Shown here: positions 35,304 to 46,912 of the stretch, in pieces
Numbering within the stretch: the first letter of the stretch is position 1
Layout: each line of letters opens with the position of its first letter
DNA from: Crambe crambe
Taxonomy: Eukaryota; Porifera; Demospongiae; Poecilosclerida; Crambeidae
Reading direction: 5' to 3'
Length of the DNA stretch: 64,000 nucleotides
NCBI GenBank assembly: GCA_963924555.1
Contig: OZ004581.1
Location: 6,921,338-6,985,337 of the forward strand
Position numbers and translations under genes: made by a program
Notes under the pieces: generated by a model
What the model saw: only the letters and a program-made list of their open reading frames with translations
Database searches by the model: none
What the model was told of the DNA's origin: nothing

Positions 35304-36770
35304 ATCAGAGAGTGCGCTAGCACTCTCTAAGTAGGGATGGCGGGTCAAAGGTCATAGGACTGTATAAACTAAAAACTCTTCTTTCTCTTCTACCCTTACT
35401 CTATAGGTTCTCAGAAGGCTACAGTGAATTATTATATCTACAAAGAAGAGAGGAGAATGTTCAAAAGCCAAAAATTCATTCGCTAACATAAGAAAAAAAC
35501 GAGTTCTAAAATTGACTTTTGTTATATTTCTTTATAAGGCCACTATTAATAGAATGCTTGTTTCCTGTCCACCGCCCGCGTATTGAAAATGTCACCGCAT
35601 CAAAAAAATATTATTACTGCCTAGCGCCTGCCATTGCTCGAGCGCGCACATTTGGCTTCACATGCAGCTCTTTTTGGGAAAGCCCGTGGTGAATGATGAA
35701 GATAGGACCCTTGAGACAAACAACGAAGCAATAATAGAATAACCGCTCGCCCGCAGCACTTGTGGATGTCTTCTTGGACAGGAAACTAGGATTCTATAAA
35801 TAGTGGCCTAATAATAAGGATAATAATAATCAGATCGACGTACCGACTTACTGGCTATAGTCATCAAAATTCTGCTTTGGCCATCTGTTAGAGCGGCACC
35901 TAGAGGCTGATCTTTTGCTATTAGTTTTGACTAAGGCTCTACTTCACTATTCTATAGCACTCGGAACACTGCTAATCTTTCCTGCACAGGATGTGGCCGT
36001 TTGATGGCATCCACTATTATGATCACTACACCAAATATGCACAGCCACTGCATAAACTCCCCATACTCCTCCCTCCATCTCAATAATTATTTCAGTGATC
36101 ACATAGCTACATAACAATTAGCTAATGCCGTTCACTTTCTAAATGTTCACTCCTTTCAGTACTCCATTACACTGCAGATGATCATCCTTCAAACTCTCCT
36201 CCCTGAACGGAATGAAATACTATAAAATTTGATCATTAAATTAATTTAGTTCAATTAAGGAAGCATTAGCTATACCTTTAGTGTCTATCAATTTTCATAA
36301 TCACAAAGAAAAAGAATGCAAACAAGTGAATGCAAAAAATTTCTTCGAAATAAAAATGTGAAGTAGGGATGCTATTATAACTGCAGCTTCATTATGAAAA
36401 CCAAGTACTGCAGCATCGAAGCAGTATGGCCCAAAAATCGAGCTGGAATATGTATTATAACTGCATGCAAGAGAGTGAACTTAGTGAAGTGACCCTTACC
36501 CATCATCAAGTACAAGATACTATTCCTACTTCACTCCCATGATCAAGGGCCAAGGGAGTGAAGTAGGAATAGTATCTCGTACTTGATGATGGGTAAGGGT
36601 CACTTCACTAAGTTCACTCTCTTGCATGCAGTTATAATACATATTCCAGCTAGATTTTTGGGCCATACTGCTTCGATGCTGCAGTACTTGGTTTTCATAA
36701 TGAAGCTGCAGTTATAATAGCATCCCTACTTCACATTTTTATTTCGAAGAAATTTTTTGCATTCACTTGT
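35304..36770 (+). mobile_element. Hairpin-ended R1 element, copy 3, with inserted MITE and terminal palindrome
   Basis: Starts with hairpin AGAGAGTGCGCTAGCACTCTCT and AGTAGGGATGGC, followed by a single 231-bp head unit, a PIF/Harbinger-like MITE (35,538-35,808), the trinucleotide run, the R1 body (35,830-35,975), R3 (35,985-36,322) and the 440-bp palindrome (36,323-36,770, ends ACAAGTGAATGC / GCATTCACTTGT). This is the cleanest copy of the full arrangement, about 1.2 kb without the MITE. No coding capacity. Confidence 0.75.
35538..35808. mobile_element. PIF/Harbinger-like MITE, TAA target duplication
   Basis: GGCCACTATTAATAGAATGC... pairs with the inverse ...GATTCTATAAATAGTGGCC, also sharing TTTCCTGTCCA. 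TAA flanks both ends (35,535-35,537 and 35,809-35,811). A three-base TAA/TTA duplication fits PIF/Harbinger. It interrupts R1 at its A/T-rich junction. Confidence 0.75.
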
Positions 36771-36784
36771 ATAATTATAGTTAA

Positions 36785-37580
36785 TAATAATCTGCAGCAT
36801 GGTTATTTACCCACAGGGTTCTTTTATTTGATGACCAACAGTTCTTTGTGGTTTTGAGTAAGTGTGGAGGAGCCGATATAAAGAATAAATCCCTATTATC
36901 AGCAGCATAGGGATTTTCACTTTATACATGACATCAACTTGATTCATGTCATGAAGTTTAATGAAACGACGATTCACTGTCGCTCCATCAAACGTGCACA
37001 CAAGTACCTATTGTATATTATTAGCAATGAGCAATGTCGTATGTATTATATAGCTACAGTGTATACCTTCAAGCCAACAAGTTCAATGCGACTAACTGCT
37101 TCCCAGAATGGTGAGTAAAGTGAGTTTCCTGTCAGACTGGTACAAGGAAACTGTGCTGCATATGGGAACTGCAGTTTAGTGAAGATTCCCCTCACCATCA
37201 TCACGAGCATGGAATTTGCAAGTGGCTCCAAACTGGTGCTTTGCTCCAAGGATCTCTCAAATGCTTGAAGATGCTGGTTGATGCTGCCAAGGTTAGTGAA
37301 ACCAATCAGCTCACCAGAGTGTTTGTCATAGACCAAGTCCTCTTTGATGTGCATTTCATCCAGAATTAGCACCACACACTTTTGCCAATCCTCAGAAGTT
37401 TGGGCACATGCAGCTATAATAATGATCATACATAATTGTAATTTGCTAGCTTATCATTATGTGCATCTATTACTGACTATACACATACATACATGCAGCT
37501 TCCATTAGGTCTTCATCCACCTCATCAGAAAAACCTGTGGTAGTTTTGATGTAATAGGTGTAGTCTCTGAGAGTTAATAG
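36785..37580 (-). pseudogene. P-element (THAP9-like) transposase fragment
   Basis: Three exon-like pieces on the minus strand. About 37,575-37,497 reads LRDYTYYIKTTTGFSDEVDED; about 37,417-37,065 reads a segment with LILDEMHIKEDLVYDKHSGE and IGFTNLGSINQ and ends at a GTATAC donor; about 37,015-36,790 reads VLVCTFDGATVNRRFIKLH and then, after a one-base frame change near 36,913, NPYAADNRDLFFISAPPHLL and KTTKNCWSSN. These are conserved blocks of the P-element transposase core, including the DEM and DGA acidic residues. The THAP zinc finger and the C-terminus are missing and the frame is broken, so it is a remnant. Confidence 0.75.
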
Positions 37581-37845
37581 CTACCTGTGTTATAGAGTAC
37601 AAAATTATTAAATTATAAATTAAAATGTGTTCCAACCCTTCACCTCTTTCTGATGATAATAATTAACAAAAAGGGGGTAACTACCAATGTACGTATGTGC
37701 TGATAACTATCCTTCTTGCATTTTTATCAGCCATTGTTCATTAAGTTTTTGTCATTTCTTCTTTGGCTAGCTATACATTAATACATTAATTATGTTTTCC
37801 TCTTAGTAATCACTGCTTGTTTGGAACAATTGGATAAAAATGTCT

Positions 37846-38479
<634 letters not shown>

Positions 38480-39159
38480 ATTTTAGTTCTAGTGTGTTTT
38501 TTTCTCTAGCTAACTGACTGTAGTTGAGAGAATTTTTGGAACTATATAATTATAACTATACATACAATTTACCACAATAACATTATTATTGTTGCAGTTG
38601 TTACAGTACGGGTCTTTGTGGGGTGCATTGTGTAATTATGCCTATTGGCATTTCGGCCCAACCATATACTTACATGCCTTAGCGAAAAACCAAGCTATAG
38701 CTATAGATCTCTAGTTAGTAAATAGTAGCATAAAGGAAAAAAATGTTTATTCTAAATAAAAAAGAGAAGTAGGGATGGCTGTGTGCGGTTCAAAAAAGTT
38801 CAGCAACAAGAGAGTGAACTTCAGTCAAGTAACCCCTTACCCATCACCAACAAAATGATGTCTGTCAGGTGGAAAGATAGCTATGTAGTTGTTATAAAAG
38901 GTGAGTTTACCAGATTGTTGAATGCATTGAAATAATATTTTGAAAATTTGGCTTCCAGAGGTGCATCAAAAGTGGGCAATGCCCTGCCCCCAATCCTACA
39001 CCTATGAAGATATGTATGACTCAAATGTATTAAGGCTAGAGTAATAGCTATTCTACAGAACCAACCATCAAGCAAGTGTGACAACTGCATTTTTAGGCAA
39101 ATAGTACACTAGCAGTGATTGTCATTAAATTGAAAAGGGGGTGCACAGGCACCCCCCTG
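38480..39159. other. Cassette B spacer with palindrome fragment
   Basis: 3' flank of the peptide pseudogene, then at 38,730-38,855 a fragment of the GTAGGGATGG palindrome family ('aagagaagtagggatggc..agagtgaacttcagtcaagtaacc'). No gene. Confidence 0.6.
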
Positions 39160-42100
39160 CAGGGGCGGATCTAGGATATTTAAATGGGGGGGCTCTTTTT
39201 TTAGGTGAAGTATCTGCGCGCTTGCGCGCGGAAATTTTTGCCTGACCACGCCCACTTTTGCCTAGCCACGCCTTTTTGCAAACTGCGCCCACTTGATGTA
39301 CATTTTAATTAGAGAAACAATGACTGAAAAATGAACTGTGATAAAAGTTACAGAGCAATTCTCCTATTTGATTTTAGTTTAAACCTGTCAACTACATTGT
39401 CAAGATCAACTGATTTATGATAGTGGATATGCATGAGGGCTAAAGATAATAACCTTTCTTGTCCCATGGTGCTACGAAGAAATGTTTTGAGATTTTTCAG
39501 GGTGCTGTTAGCTCTTTCGTTTTCACAAGATGTGACTGGGAGCGTACAAGCAATGCACAAAAGAGTGTAAATGTTGGGAAAGTAATCCCTGTCACACTGT
39601 TTCAGTGCTTTTTCAAGAGTTGATGGCCTTCTTTCAGCATCTTCTGCTTGCCACTTTGCCCTCCACCTCCATGCCTCTGTAGATGCAAGTGCAGAATTAG
39701 GCAAATCACTATTATAAAAAGAAGCCACTTCTTCCAAAGATATTTCAGAGTGAGTACAAACTATAGAAGGTATAAGATGAAGTAATTTTGATGCTGTTAT
39801 TTGAGTTTGACTAAATCTTTCATTCATTTGTTGAATTAAATTATCTAATAAAGGAAGTACTATACACCTTCGGTAATACTCTTCCACAGAATCATGTTCT
39901 GTATTCTCATGATGACATTGTCGACCTGTTGTTCTAGGGACCTGTGGAGCAACATTCACTTCACTAGCTACCTTTTCAACATGCAAATACCATGCATGTA
40001 ACAATGCATCATCAGAACGGATAGTAGTAAGTTCATCAATAACAGATTGAACTTGTGAATATGCCTTAACTATGTCATTATTTCTATTTTGCAGCTTAAT
40101 GCTAATCGGTTTGATAATTCCCATGATATTCATAGTTATAATGAAGGACACTATGAAAGAAAATGAATTGTACATCTTCAGTAACCCATTTGCAGCTACT
40201 AGAGCATTATTATCCCAATTCATTTCTCCATATTCATCATCACGAGAAACAATTGCTTCCATGGTAGTTATTAGGAATTTAAATAGTAGGAAAAAATTTT
40301 CATATGCTTCATGCCTATAAATCCACCTAGTTCTACACAGATCTTTAACTTTAACAGTAGTAGCCTGCTTATTGACTACCTTCTCAAAAAAAGCTTGCCT
40401 TTTAGCACTGTTACTGAAAAAGTAAGCCGTTTCAGTAACAGTTGAGTTCATGTTTCGAATAGATGGTAAGTTACATGCTCGTACTATACAAAGGTTCAAT
40501 ATATGAGAATTACAATGCATGTAAGTAGCCTTGGGATTCTCTGCCACTAAACGTCCTTGGACACCGGTGATGCATGACATATTAGAGGCACCATCGTACC
40601 CCTGACCCCGACAATCCTGGAAATCTATACCATATTTAGCTATAGTTTCTTTGAGCTTAGCAGCCAATACTTCTCCAGTTATTCTTTCTGTGTACACAAA
40701 ATCCATAAACTCTTCTCGAATACTACAACTGCTATCAACAAATCGTAAAACTACAGACATTTGTTCCTTGATAGCAACATCTGTCACCTCGTCACATAAT
40801 ATAGAAAACCATTTAGCTTCTTTAATTTCACTTATAATTCCATCCCTGATGTGGTCACCTATACATTCAATGATTTCATTTTGAATGGTCTTGCTAGTGT
40901 ACATTGCATTTTTACCAGCATCCTTCAAATGCTTTGCCAATGAAACATTGCCTGACCTTACACTATATTCCAAAAGTGCAAGAAAATTGCCCTTGTTATA
41001 AGACTGTGAATCAGCAGTGCTATCATCTCTATGTCCCCGTAAAGCTATACACTGCTTGCCACAAAACAGTATGGCATCTGCTATGGACTTAATTATATAC
41101 CTATTATTAGCAATTTCAGTCTCAGTAACTTGTTTCAGTCGATTCTCAATCGAGGTTTCAGGTTGAGTAATAGAAGATTTCAAAGCTTCCATTCTAACTA
41201 CAGCAAGCTTATGATATTCATGTGAATTATGCTCAGCAAACTTTCTTGTTTTCTTACTCCAAGAGTTGAACTTTTCACATACAAACTGTCCCAGATTTTG
41301 TCTTGAAGCAAAAAGAACACAAGGTAAGCAAAAAATACCATCTTCCATCTTACTATAAACAAACCAAGGATTATCAATAAAGTACTTATATTGGCAAGAC
41401 CTATTACAACCATCAGCATACCGACTAGGAAATTTATAATTAATATCAGGTTTAAAATGATTAATCATAAGAGAATACTTTTGTTTAGGAGACAAGTTTT
41501 TAATGCTATTTTGATCCATTGAGTGTAATAACATACCAATATCGTCAATTTTAGTTATATCAAGGCTCACATTACTAAAAGAAGGTTGAATAGGAAAAGA
41601 GGCAGGAGGTGAGGGCAGAATGGAGGAAGAGCTAAGCGGAGAAGAACATGGGATAGGAGATAAAGTGCAGGAAGATGGAGAAGTGTCATGCACAGTAGGA
41701 GATTCCATGGGGGACACACTACAGGAGGATGTTAGTGGAATGGATGAAGAATCCACACTGATTCCAGATGCAATCTGGATAGCACCACTTGAAGTTGATC
41801 CTTCAGGCTCAACAGTAGAGTAGACTTCGAGTTCTAGACCTTCAGACTCTGCTCTACTTCGTTTCCTGAGCAGCAGGATAATAAAGCAGCTAGCATGCTG
41901 TAACAAACTTAGCTAGCCTAGTGCGTTAATCGTTAAACTTGCCTGAAAAAACTGCTTAATTTGCTTTGTGACATAGCTAGCAGCTTGAAAAGTTAAACGA
42001 ATCTCTCTATCAAAAAAATGACTACAATAATAATTACAACGTGTTTCCACGTGAGCTTGTTTATGATGTGCTTGATTTAGAGCTTGTTAAGCCGTTGAGT

Positions 42101-42182
42101 TCAGTTACTGTCTCGGACGTCGGAGTTGACAGGAAAGGGGGCTCGTACGAGACGAGTCGAGCCTTCTCTGAATCCGCCCCTG
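39160..42182 (-). mobile_element. Nearly intact hAT transposon
   Basis: Left end CAGGGGCGGATCTAGG at 39,160, right end ..GAATCCGCCCCTG at 42,182, an inverted pair typical of hAT. CCCCTGCA directly follows the right end and overlaps the left end (CCCCTGCA|GGGGCGG), consistent with an 8-bp duplication that has lost two bases. The 3.0 kb element contains one long transposase frame on the minus strand and little else, and it interrupts cassette B. Confidence 0.85.
39348..41906 (-). CDS. hAT transposase (ZMYM1/DUF4371-like)
   Basis: An 852-codon frame without interruptions. A Ser/Thr-rich N-terminal region (about 1-120) is followed by a TTF-type zinc finger with CNRSCQYKYF, NPWFVYSK and IFCLPCVLFA (about 170-205), then DUF4371 (about 280-480) with WFSILCDEVTD and GQGYDGASNM, the RNase H-fold acidic region, then HCNSHILNL. 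The C-terminus has the hAT dimerisation signature CTLPVTSCENERANSTLKNL. Residues 1-14 may not be real: 'ctgctcag|GAAACGAAG' just inside suggests a splice acceptor and an upstream start exon. Length and an open frame suggest a recently active element. Its product would cut and paste DNA in the nucleus. Confidence 0.9.
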   Translation of the reverse strand: MLQHASCFIILLLRKRSRAESEGLELEVYSTVEPEGSTSSGAIQIASGISVDSSSIPLTSSCSVSPMESPTVHDTSPSSCTLSPIPCSSPLSSSSILPSPPASFPIQPSFSNVSLDITKIDDIGMLLHSMDQNSIKNLSPKQKYSLMINHFKPDINYKFPSRYADGCNRSCQYKYFIDNPWFVYSKMEDGIFCLPCVLFASRQNLGQFVCEKFNSWSKKTRKFAEHNSHEYHKLAVVRMEALKSSITQPETSIENRLKQVTETEIANNRYIIKSIADAILFCGKQCIALRGHRDDSTADSQSYNKGNFLALLEYSVRSGNVSLAKHLKDAGKNAMYTSKTIQNEIIECIGDHIRDGIISEIKEAKWFSILCDEVTDVAIKEQMSVVLRFVDSSCSIREEFMDFVYTERITGEVLAAKLKETIAKYGIDFQDCRGQGYDGASNMSCITGVQGRLVAENPKATYMHCNSHILNLCIVRACNLPSIRNMNSTVTETAYFFSNSAKRQAFFEKVVNKQATTVKVKDLCRTRWIYRHEAYENFFLLFKFLITTMEAIVSRDDEYGEMNWDNNALVAANGLLKMYNSFSFIVSFIITMNIMGIIKPISIKLQNRNNDIVKAYSQVQSVIDELTTIRSDDALLHAWYLHVEKVASEVNVAPQVPRTTGRQCHHENTEHDSVEEYYRRCIVLPLLDNLIQQMNERFSQTQITASKLLHLIPSIVCTHSEISLEEVASFYNSDLPNSALASTEAWRWRAKWQAEDAERRPSTLEKALKQCDRDYFPNIYTLLCIACTLPVTSCENERANSTLKNLKTFLRSTMGQERLLSLALMHIHYHKSVDLDNVVDRFKLKSNRRIAL

Positions 42183-42596
42183 CCCCTGCACCCCCCCTGT
42201 GTACGGGCCTGCACATATGCATGTTAATTATTAACCACAGCTGATTACATGCAGCTAGCTTAAATTCAATCACATGAGATGATTTGGTGGGGCAAATGAC
42301 CTACCATACACTTTTTGCTGACCACACCCATTTTTCAGTCACTGGGACTACTCCTCTGGAGACAGGCAGCTGTTCCATTCAGGTAGTAGCTAGCAAACTA
42401 TAATTTCTTTAAAATGGACAAGTTTGTCATCAGAACATACTAGAAGCAATAGTGGACAACTATAAAAAGGCAAAGAGAAGCCTTTGTGACCATAAAAATG
42501 AACAATAGTTGATGATTCATACATGTAATCTTTTTTTTTCTTCATAAAGTATCAGCTCCATGCTCCACATGGGAGGGAACATGCATTCATTATAAT

Positions 42597-43340
42597 AATG
42601 AGTGCAAAAAATTCCTTCTGAATAAAAAAGGTTAAGTAGGGATGGCCTAAAATCTAGCTGGGGTGTATAATGTACTGCAGCCTCATATGAAAATAATCCC
42701 TACATTTACATCCACTGCCTCCATTGATATCACTGATTTGTGAAGTAGCGCTTTAGTCAAAACTAATAGCAAAAGATCAGCCTCTAGGTGCCGCTCTAAC
42801 AGATGGCCAAAGCAGAATTTTGATGACTATACCCCGTAAGTCGGGGCGTTGATCTGATATTTATCCTTATTATTATAAAGAAATAGAACAAAAGTCAATT
42901 TTAGAACTCTTTTTTTTTTCTTATGTTAGCGAATGAATTTTTGGTTTTTGAACATTCTCCTCTCTTCTTTGTAGATGTAATAATTCACTGTAGCCTTCTG
43001 AGAACCTGTAGAGTAAGGGTAGAAGAGAAAGAAGAGTTTTTAGTTTATACAGTCCTATGACCTTTGACCCGCCATCCCTATTTAGAGAATGCTAGCGCAC
43101 TCTCTGATAAAGAAAATGAACAAAAGTCAATTTTAGAACTCGTTTTTTTTCTTATGTTAGCGAATGAATTTTTGATTTTTGAACACTCTTCTCTCTTCTT
43201 TGTAGTAGTAGTATCTCACTGTAGTCTTCTGAGAACCTGTAGAGCAACGGTAGAAGAGAAAGAAGAGTTTTAGTTTATACAGTCCTATGACCTTTGACCT
43301 GCCATCCCTACTTAGAGAGTGCTAGCGCACTCTCTGATAT
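42597..43340 (-). mobile_element. Hairpin-ended R1 element, copy 4 (minus strand)
   Basis: Read on the minus strand: hairpin at 43,338, two head units, trinucleotide run, R1 body with 'agcggcacctagaggctgatc', a variant of the terminal palindrome half and the end GCCATCCCTACTTAACC..GGAATTTTTTGCACTCA. Short apparent coding frames here are the pyrimidine-rich head units. Confidence 0.7.
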
Positions 43341-43676
43341 TTGGTACGTCAATAGCTAGCGGGCATAATTAATAATACGCATGCGCATACGTTCGTTTGA
43401 CCTTTGACCCCATAAATGAAACATGCCCATAGCACTTAGAATAAACAGCTAGAGCTTATTGCTTTCTACAGCATTTAGTCATAAAGGGGCTAAGTGGATT
43501 GTAGGTGCTTGGCTTTCTAAGTGCTTGTGGTAAGCAAGCATTATACAGCCTCCAGTCCTGTGTATGCAGCTGCCACAACCACTGCAATATCTTAGCCCAA
43601 ATGATTTCACCAACTGCTTCGCTCGCTCGCCTATTGAATATGTTACACGAACATACCCTAGTTATTATCCTTATTA

Positions 43677-44640
43677 TCAGAGAGTGCGGTAGCACACTCT
43701 ATGTAGGGATGACTCGGACGGCCGCGCGCGCCGCCTATAGACTAATACAAAAGTGAAATTCTAGTTCCCCCACTTAGACCTAACAAGAGCTACTGTGAAT
43801 GATTATCTAGCCTACTAGAGCCTACTACAATGTGCAGACCAAGTTTCAGGACCAGGGAGCTTACCGTTTCAGAAATACGGCAAGCAGGTAAATCGCTGGA
43901 TTCTTCTTCTTCTATATTCTTCTTATTATTATTCTTCTTAGACAACCATATCTCTCGAACCACTCAAGCTACAGCTATGATTTCTGGATAAATCCACTCT
44001 AAATTCTACGAACTACGATCTTTTCTACTCGTTGATCCTCGAAAGAGTCAATGAAAAAGGAGATACTACGGAGCACAGCACTCGACTAATTCAATTAGGA
44101 AGCCATCTTTTCTATAATACGCATGCGCATATCCAATTATTCGAAATTATAATATTACTCAGCTGTCTCTAGCTAGCTAGCTAGCTAGCTAGCTCTAGAT
44201 GATGATAGACTACTGTATCGACTCGGGGATTTACGGTAGACCATCTTCGACCTCCAAGTACACAACACCTTGACTCGTTGATAATGATGGCTGAAAAAGA
44301 AGGATGGAAATGGGATCAATCTTTGTTCTGTATATCCAGCCAACAATCCCTACATATACGTACATTACTACACTATAATCTGAAGCTACCCGACGTATAT
44401 CCAGCCAACAATCCCTACATATACGTACATTCTGACGTATATGTAGGGATTGTTGGCTGGATATACGTCGGGTAGCTTCAGATTATAGTGTAGTAATGTA
44501 CGTATATGTAGGGATTGTTGGCTGGATATACAGAACAAAGATTGATCCCATTTCCATCCTTCTTATTTCCTTACTTTTTTGAGCAGTGGTCATCCCTACA
44601 TCTTTTTTCATTTCACGAAATGCTTTTTCCCTTATTATTA
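43677..44640 (+). mobile_element. Hairpin-ended R2 element, copy 2
   Basis: Begins with hairpin AGAGAGTGCGGTAGCACACTCT and ATGTAGGGATGACTCGGACG, has one head unit, a CTT/ATT run, the same body as at 23,275-23,640, and a longer, rearranged foldback (44,292-44,640) in which the 'atatccagccaacaatccctacatatacgt' segment is repeated four times in alternating orientation. Flanks are 'ccttattat' and 'ttattatta', again a trinucleotide microsatellite. Confidence 0.7.
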
Positions 44641-44643
44641 TTA

Positions 44644-45274
44644 GGCCACTACAACTTGATTTCCTGTTTCTGGTCAGGGATTTTCCCACAACTGATGCGG
44701 GCGGGCGGAGTTTCAGCATTACAGCAACTAGCTCTTGTACTTGTATAAACAATCATGTAACCATGATACTTGTACTGTATAAATAAACAATGATTATAAT
44801 GAGTACAGTCTTTGCATTGAGGTATAAATAGCCAGCATCTGGAGCAGGCTCTACAGACAAGGCACTGTAGACACATATTGGTGGATATATTGATGTACTC
44901 TTCACTGCAAGAATGTACTGCAAGAATGTACTAACTGTTCACTGCAAGAATCTTCCAAGGATAGATTGTTAGATTGACAAAGAACACTGCAATTCACTAA
45001 AGCTGTTTGCTAAAACAAAACAAAAAAATAAATAAAAACATATTTAAGTCTAGCTATAAATCCTCTAGCTACATCGTCACTGAAAAGATTACTGAGAAAT
45101 TGATCCTAGATACAGTTAAATACTCACCTATTCAGGGATCAGTTGCATAGAAGTCACGAGCTGCTTTACTGCAGGCTACTACGCATGCGCATACCGCGTG
45201 TTTCCCAATTTATTGATGTCGTTCTAAAACATGCGGGCGGCCGACCAGAAACAGGAAAACAAGTTGTAGTGGCC
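44644..45274. mobile_element. PIF/Harbinger-like MITE, TTA target duplication
   Basis: GGCCACTACAACTTGATTTCCTG TTTCTGGTC at the left is matched inversely at the right (GACCAGAAACAGG..CAAGTTGTAGTGGCC). TTA flanks at 44,641-44,643 and 45,275-45,277. The 631-bp interior has no gene. Its GGCCACTA start resembles that of the MITE at 35,538, and both interrupt R1 elements at nearly the same place. Confidence 0.8.
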
Positions 45275-45503
45275 TTATACAAGAAAAGTCAATTTTAGAC
45301 ATCGTTTTTTTCTTATGTTAGCGAATGAATTTTTGGTCTTTGAACATTCTCCTCTCTTCTTTGTAGATGTAATAATTCACTGTAGCCTTCTGAGAACCTG
45401 TAGAGTAAGGGTAGAAGAGAAAGAAGAGTTTTTAGTTTATACAGTCTTATGACCTTTGACCCGCCATCCCTACTTAGAGAGTGCTAGCGCACTCTCTGAT
45501 ACC

Positions 45504-46094
45504 TATTAATTCTAGGTTTCCAAAAGTATGTTATTTTTTGCTTTGCGCTCCGTGCGGGAGGGGGCATAACAGCCACACAATCATCTCAATTGTATCTTGA
45601 CATAATCTCAGTTATCCACAGTTGAATGAACTACAAGTGACAGCTCTCTGCTTTCCTGACCTTCAAAGGGTACCCCAAGTATAAGGGCATGTCGGGCAGT
45701 ATGAAACCATTATCTAACTTGTGATGTTCGTTCATCCAGTGATATTTATAGAATCATACTGTACAGTACACTACAGCATACCATAAAATACTGTTCACAC
45801 CACAAAATATTGTACACCCAATAAAATACCGTAGCTAAATCGGGAAATTTTCGTTGAACAAAGTGTTGGGTTCACTAGGTTTGCAATTGATTCTTGTTGT
45901 CTGTTCTGGCAATAAAATTATACTTAACAAAAAATTTGGTATGAGTCTCTGGAGTTGCTTTTCCCATGACAATGCAGATTGTAGATACCCCATTCATATA
46001 AACACTTATGGAGACCTATTACTTCTGATAGCTAGCTAATTGCTGCTACTGAAAGATAAACTACTTACTGGCTTACAAATATTTGTCTTTCATA
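45504..46094. other. Cassette B spacer
   Basis: Matches 30,590-31,298 of cassette A and its counterpart in C, but lacks the short CACTGTAAAAACG insertion seen there. Non-coding. Confidence 0.7.
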
Positions 46095-46700
46095 GATTGG
46101 CACATGAGCATGCACATGAGAATATCATTCACTAAACGCTTACGAGTATATCTGAAAAAAGTTTTCTATATTCGTCTTTGTAGATTGGCACATGAGCATG
46201 CACATGAGAATATCATTCACTAAACTACTACTGGCTTACGAGCATATCTGAAAAAGTTTTCTATATTCGTCTTTGTAGATTGGCACATGAGCATGCACAT
46301 GAGAATATCATTCACTAAACTACTACTGGCTTACGAGCATATCTGAAAAAGTTTTCTATATTCGTCTTTGTAGATTGGCACATGAGCATGCACATGAGAA
46401 TATCATTCACTAAATGAGCATGCACATGAGAATATCATTCACTAAACTACTTAATGGCTTACGAGTATATCTGAAAAAGTTTTCTATATTCGTCTTTGTA
46501 GATTGGCACATGAGCATGCACATGAGAATATCATTCACTAGACTACTTAATGGCCTACGAGAATATCTGAAAAATTTTCTATATTCGTCTTTCATGGATC
46601 AGCACATGAGCATGCACATGAGAATATCATTACTTAATGGCTTACGAGTATATCTGAAAAAAAAAAGGTTTTCTATATTTGTCTTTCATGGATTGGCACA
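46095..46700 (+). repeat. 95-bp tandem repeat, cassette B (largest array)
   Basis: About six to seven units with exact 95-bp spacing (starts at 46,183, 46,278 and 46,373 among others), each with GAGCATGCACATGAG. It sits upstream of the beta-helix protein gene, in the position where A and C have the GPCR. Confidence 0.9.
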
Positions 46701-46843
46701 CTGTAAAAACTACACACCGGTGATTTTTGTCCCAATATGCACACCGTTTTTTTAATGTGTGTATTGGGACGATTTAGTGTGCATTGCATATCACATACTG
46801 AGAGAGATTTATTCACTGGCTTAATTGTTTACTATACAGTGTG

Positions 46844-46850
46844 TATAAAT
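46844..46850 (+). promoter_or_regulatory. Candidate TATA box, beta-helix protein gene
   Basis: TATAAAT in 'gtgtgtataaataggg', 63 bp before the ATG at 46,913. It is not shared with A and C, whose sequence diverges before this point. Confidence 0.5.
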
Positions 46851-46912
46851 AGGGAAATAGTGAGCTTCAGGCATTATTGCTAGCAAACATCAAGTGATCG
46901 ATTCAAAAGAAT

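Larger units (their letters stand above)
42590..45505. mobile_element. Composite insertion of nested hairpin elements in cassette B
   Basis: Cassettes A and C read 'gaacatgcattc|tattaattcta' without interruption; here 2.9 kb lie between the two halves. It contains an R1 element on the minus strand (42,597-43,340), an unidentified 340-bp stretch, an R2 element on the plus strand (43,677 to about 44,640), a PIF/Harbinger-like MITE (44,644-45,274) and an R1 head unit on the minus strand (45,275-45,503). The outer ends are GAGTGCAAAAAATT on the left and ..GCACTCTCTGAT on the right, the two terminus types seen in other R1 copies. Confidence 0.7.
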
